Source: a virus. From it: DNA of 30,894 bases. A program made the translations under genes and the position numbers. The DNA lies in the IMG/VR virus record IMGVR_UViG_3300044712_000069, positions 1 to 30,894 of that record. The stretch is one strand, 5' to 3'. How positions within the stretch are numbered: position 1 is the first letter of the stretch; every line of letters starts with the position of its first letter. The notes beneath the pieces are model-generated. The model worked only from the letters and a program-made list of their open reading frames with translations, searched no databases and was not told where the DNA came from. Positions 28,965 to 30,894 of the stretch are shown here, piece by piece.

Positions 28965-29181
28965 AGACCTAATCCCACCAGGACGGCAGTTCACCTGCAA
29001 AGTGCGCACCGTAGCCGAATCACTCGACGCGAAAGATAAAGAGATTCTTGTGAACGCCGTCAATAGCGACGCATGGAGCTTCAAGACCCTAAGCAACGAG
29101 TTAGCCAAGCGCGGCCTAGTAATCGTCGATACAGCGATCGCCAAACACCGACGCAAACAATGCGCTTGCTTTAGGAAGTAA
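28957..29181 (+). CDS. Small HTH-like protein of actinophages
   Basis: 74 aa. P-P-G-R-Q-F-T-C-K-V-R-T-V, then I-L-V-N-A-V, L-S-N-E-L-A-K-R-G-L and I-A-K-H-R-R-K-Q-C-A-C-F is a pattern I recall as a small actinophage DNA-binding family: helix-turn-helix with a basic Cys tail. It lies directly before the metallophosphoesterase (TAATG) and shares M-L-E-D-L at its start with it. Confidence 0.72.
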   Translation: MLEDLIPPGRQFTCKVRTVAESLDAKDKEILVNAVNSDAWSFKTLSNELAKRGLVIVDTAIAKHRRKQCACFRK

Positions 29182-30332
29182 TGCTAGAAGACCTAACGAA
29201 CCTGGATAAGCAGGGCAGCGACCGGAAGCAACCGATTCCGAAGGAAGCCTGGCGACCACAGCTAGAGCTAGACGCAGACGGCGGATACTTTGTCAGCTCA
29301 CCGCGCACGGCCCCGATCAGCGACGCAACCGAGCTACTAGCCGAGTTCGACCTAAACCCGAACGAATGGATTATCACCAACGTTCGACGGGGCAAGTGGC
29401 AGACGTATCACGGGGAATGGCTAGAGAGCTATCGCGTATCCCTAAAGCCCGTAGCGCAACGTTCGAACCTTATCCCCTATGACGACCTAGAGCGTGAACT
29501 AAAGCGATGGAAGCCGAAAGCAAAGAAAACACAACCAGGTAACCTAACGGCTATCTATAACATTGGCGATACTCAATGGGGTAAAGACGCAGGGGACGGA
29601 ACAAGCGGAACTCTACAACGCACCCAATCGGCCCTAGAAGCCGCCCTAGAACACCACAACGTAATCTCTAAACGCGGTATCGGCCAAATAGCACTACCCC
29701 AGCTAGGCGACTGTATCGAAGGAACCGTATCCCAGGGCGGTCGAATTATGGGAAGGCTAGACCTAGACCTAACGGCGCAGGTCAGACTAGGCCGTCGCGT
29801 TCTGCTCGAATGGGTAAAGGCGTTCGCCCCGCTAACCGATCGCTTGATTATCCCCGTCGTCCCAGGCAACCACGACGAAACCACGCGGCAGGTAATCGTA
29901 GACCCGATGGACTCTTGGCAGGTCGAGATAGTCCAACAAGTCCTAGACATCTGTAAGGCGCACCCAGACCTACAACACGTCGAGGGCAGGTTTCCGGAAA
30001 GAGATAACACAACACTTGCGGTCAATCTATCGGGAACCCTAGTCGGCTTCGCACACGGCCACCAGATTCGGGACGTTCAGAAGTGGTTTGCGGGACAAGC
30101 ATTAGGGAATACACCCGTCGGCCAAAGCGAAGTTCTTATCTCGGCGCACTACCACCACTACGCCGTGAAGCAACTCAACCACCGCCTCTGGATTCAGATA
30201 CCATCACTCGACGGCGGATCGCATTGGTTCGCGGACCGAACGGGTATGGGCGGCAACGCGCCAGGTGGAATCGTGTCTTTAGTTGTAGGCGAGGGATACG
30301 ACCCGCGCCGTGACCTTGTTGTATTGAGTTAG
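29181..30332 (+). CDS. Metallophosphoesterase (calcineurin-like)
   Basis: 383 aa. Metal-binding motifs in order: D130 (I-G-D-T-Q), D177 (L-G-D-C-I), N230-H231-D232 (G-N-H-D-E), H292-G-H294, and H323-Y-H325-H326. This is the arrangement of MRE11/SbcD-type and related nucleases or phosphatases. A unique N-terminal region (about 1-115) could be a specificity domain. Many actinophages carry such a gene near their HNH/terminase end. It may process DNA ends or junctions. Confidence 0.85.
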   Translation: MLEDLTNLDKQGSDRKQPIPKEAWRPQLELDADGGYFVSSPRTAPISDATELLAEFDLNPNEWIITNVRRGKWQTYHGEWLESYRVSLKPVAQRSNLIPYDDLERELKRWKPKAKKTQPGNLTAIYNIGDTQWGKDAGDGTSGTLQRTQSALEAALEHHNVISKRGIGQIALPQLGDCIEGTVSQGGRIMGRLDLDLTAQVRLGRRVLLEWVKAFAPLTDRLIIPVVPGNHDETTRQVIVDPMDSWQVEIVQQVLDICKAHPDLQHVEGRFPERDNTTLAVNLSGTLVGFAHGHQIRDVQKWFAGQALGNTPVGQSEVLISAHYHHYAVKQLNHRLWIQIPSLDGGSHWFADRTGMGGNAPGGIVSLVVGEGYDPRRDLVVLS

Positions 30333-30339
30333 GGGCCAA

Positions 30340-30513
30340 ATGCCAATTTATGAATTTACCTGCCTGGTATGCGATAAAACTTTAGAAATGAATTTACAGC
30401 TAGAAGATAGCCAGCACTTGACCTGCCCAGAGTGCCAGGAGCCTATGAAGCGAAGCTACACGTTCGGAGCAGTAACGTTCAACGGTTCGGGTTTCTACAA
30501 GACTGATAAGTAG
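30340..30513 (+). CDS. FmdB-type zinc-ribbon protein (57 aa)
   Basis: 57 aa beginning M-P-I-Y-E-F-T-C-L-V-C, the signature start of FmdB-family zinc ribbons, with C-P-E-C as second half. Ends N-G-S-G-F-Y-K-T-D. GGGG precedes ATG 30340. The family is proposed to be regulatory; role in phages unknown. Confidence 0.82.
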   Translation: MPIYEFTCLVCDKTLEMNLQLEDSQHLTCPECQEPMKRSYTFGAVTFNGSGFYKTDK

Positions 30514-30837
30514 ATGTTCCCTAAACCCTGCCTAGACTGCAACCGACTCCACACCGACGGCGGAGATTGGTGTTCGCCGTGCCGACGCGAAAGACAAAGA
30601 AAACAACAACCTAACGTGGCTAGGCAGTTACGTAAGGCCAAGCTCTATAACGCTGAATACCAAAGACTCTCAAAGCTAGTAAGAGCCAACGCCGTTCAAT
30701 GTCACCTATGCGGTGAAGGCTACCGGCCCCTAGACCCGTGGACTGCGGATCACCTAGTAGCAGGTGACCCTATGTCGCCACTCGCGCCAGCTCACCGAAG
30801 CTGCAACTCGCGTCGAGGAAACAAACCACTCCAATAG
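30514..30837 (+). CDS. HNH endonuclease near the packaging end
   Basis: 107 aa. C-L-D-C and C-S-P-C zinc pair, then C-H-L-C-G, W-T-A-D-H-L-V, L-A-P-A-H-R-S-C-N-S-R-R-G: classical HNH. It starts directly after the FmdB-like stop. If the window ends are joined it lies just upstream of terS, where HNH proteins in HK97-like cos phages help the terminase cut cos. Confidence 0.9.
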   Translation: MFPKPCLDCNRLHTDGGDWCSPCRRERQRKQQPNVARQLRKAKLYNAEYQRLSKLVRANAVQCHLCGEGYRPLDPWTADHLVAGDPMSPLAPAHRSCNSRRGNKPLQ

Positions 30838-30894
30838 GCCCACCGCTTAACCCGAGGGTAGGGGCAAACATCAGAACAGACGCGGGTTCGATAC
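30838..30894. other. Non-coding end, possible packaging region
   Basis: 57 bases with the imperfect palindrome TAACCCGAGGGTA (30848-30860) and the segment GCGGGT (30882-30887), which is complementary to ACCCGC at window positions 14-19. If the window is a circularly joined unit this makes a hairpin across the junction between HNH and terS. A cos site is possible. Not shown by the sequence alone. Confidence 0.3.

Noticed and set aside
28957-29196. Shared M-L-E-D-L start of two adjacent genes as evidence of duplication.
   Set aside because: Similarity is limited to about five codons and the proteins differ completely after that, so chance or local start-site similarity is enough.
30877-30894. 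GCGGGTTCGATAC at the window end resembles a tRNA or tmRNA T-arm and could mark an att site.
   Set aside because: No matching anticodon arm or acceptor stem can be built upstream, there is no integrase in the window, and GGTTCGA-like heptamers occur elsewhere by chance (for example near 5115 and 14446).
1-30894. CRISPR array, insertion sequence or integrase.
   Set aside because: No regularly spaced repeats, transposase, or tyrosine/serine recombinase motifs were seen on either strand.

Overview
The window looks like all or nearly all of a small siphovirus genome of about 31 kb that infects an actinobacterium. Host evidence is two complete WhiB-family genes (four cysteines plus G-I-W-G-G each), a family essentially confined to Actinobacteria and their phages. 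The head genes are HK97-type. No integrase, lysogeny repressor, tRNA, DNA polymerase or helicase was recognised, so the phage appears lytic and dependent on host replication. Leucine is written mostly as CTA (18 of 30 in the capsid gene by hand count) and CTAG is common. This is unusual and hints at a host that is not a typical high-GC actinobacterium; a freshwater lineage is a guess.

Layout. 1-6855: packaging and head (P27 TerS, TerL, portal, a small beta-rich protein, a multi-domain prohead protease, a 58-aa protein, a strong terminator, major capsid protein, a second strong terminator). 6917-9161: a self-contained glycan cassette (GT4 and GT2 glycosyltransferases, cytidylyltransferase-like enzyme) inserted in the structural operon. 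9171-17868: connectors, tail tube, tail assembly chaperone with a programmed -1 frameshift, a gp10-like protein, tape measure, tail hub and four fibre-like proteins, three of them tandem paralogues. 17883-20394: tail-end and lysis genes (XhlA-like protein, secreted Pro/Thr/Glu-rich protein, small membrane proteins, M23 peptidase). 20395-21213: control region with the only minus-strand genes, the two WhiB genes, and divergent promoters. 21214-26171: recombination and replication (YqaJ exonuclease, probable annealing protein, HNH genes, replication initiator, SSB, RusA). 26213-30837: tightly coupled small early genes, a NrdH-like redoxin, a metallophosphoesterase, an FmdB-like zinc ribbon and an HNH endonuclease. 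In many cos phages the HNH gene sits next to TerS, so the two window ends probably join.

The genes form long co-directional operons in which most neighbours overlap by one base (TAATG) or four bases (ATGA, GTGA). Transcription appears to be segmented by hairpin terminators near 5543, 6872, 11013 and 20527, with restarts downstream. The most interesting points are the glycan cassette beside the capsid gene; the protease carrying a HAD phosphatase domain; a frameshift site whose extended reading frame stops inside a terminator hairpin, suggesting translation-coupled attenuation; a repeated leaderless-start motif; an array of tiny genes joined by a duplicated ribosome-binding junction; and a RusA gene whose only suitable start codon appears to be ATT.
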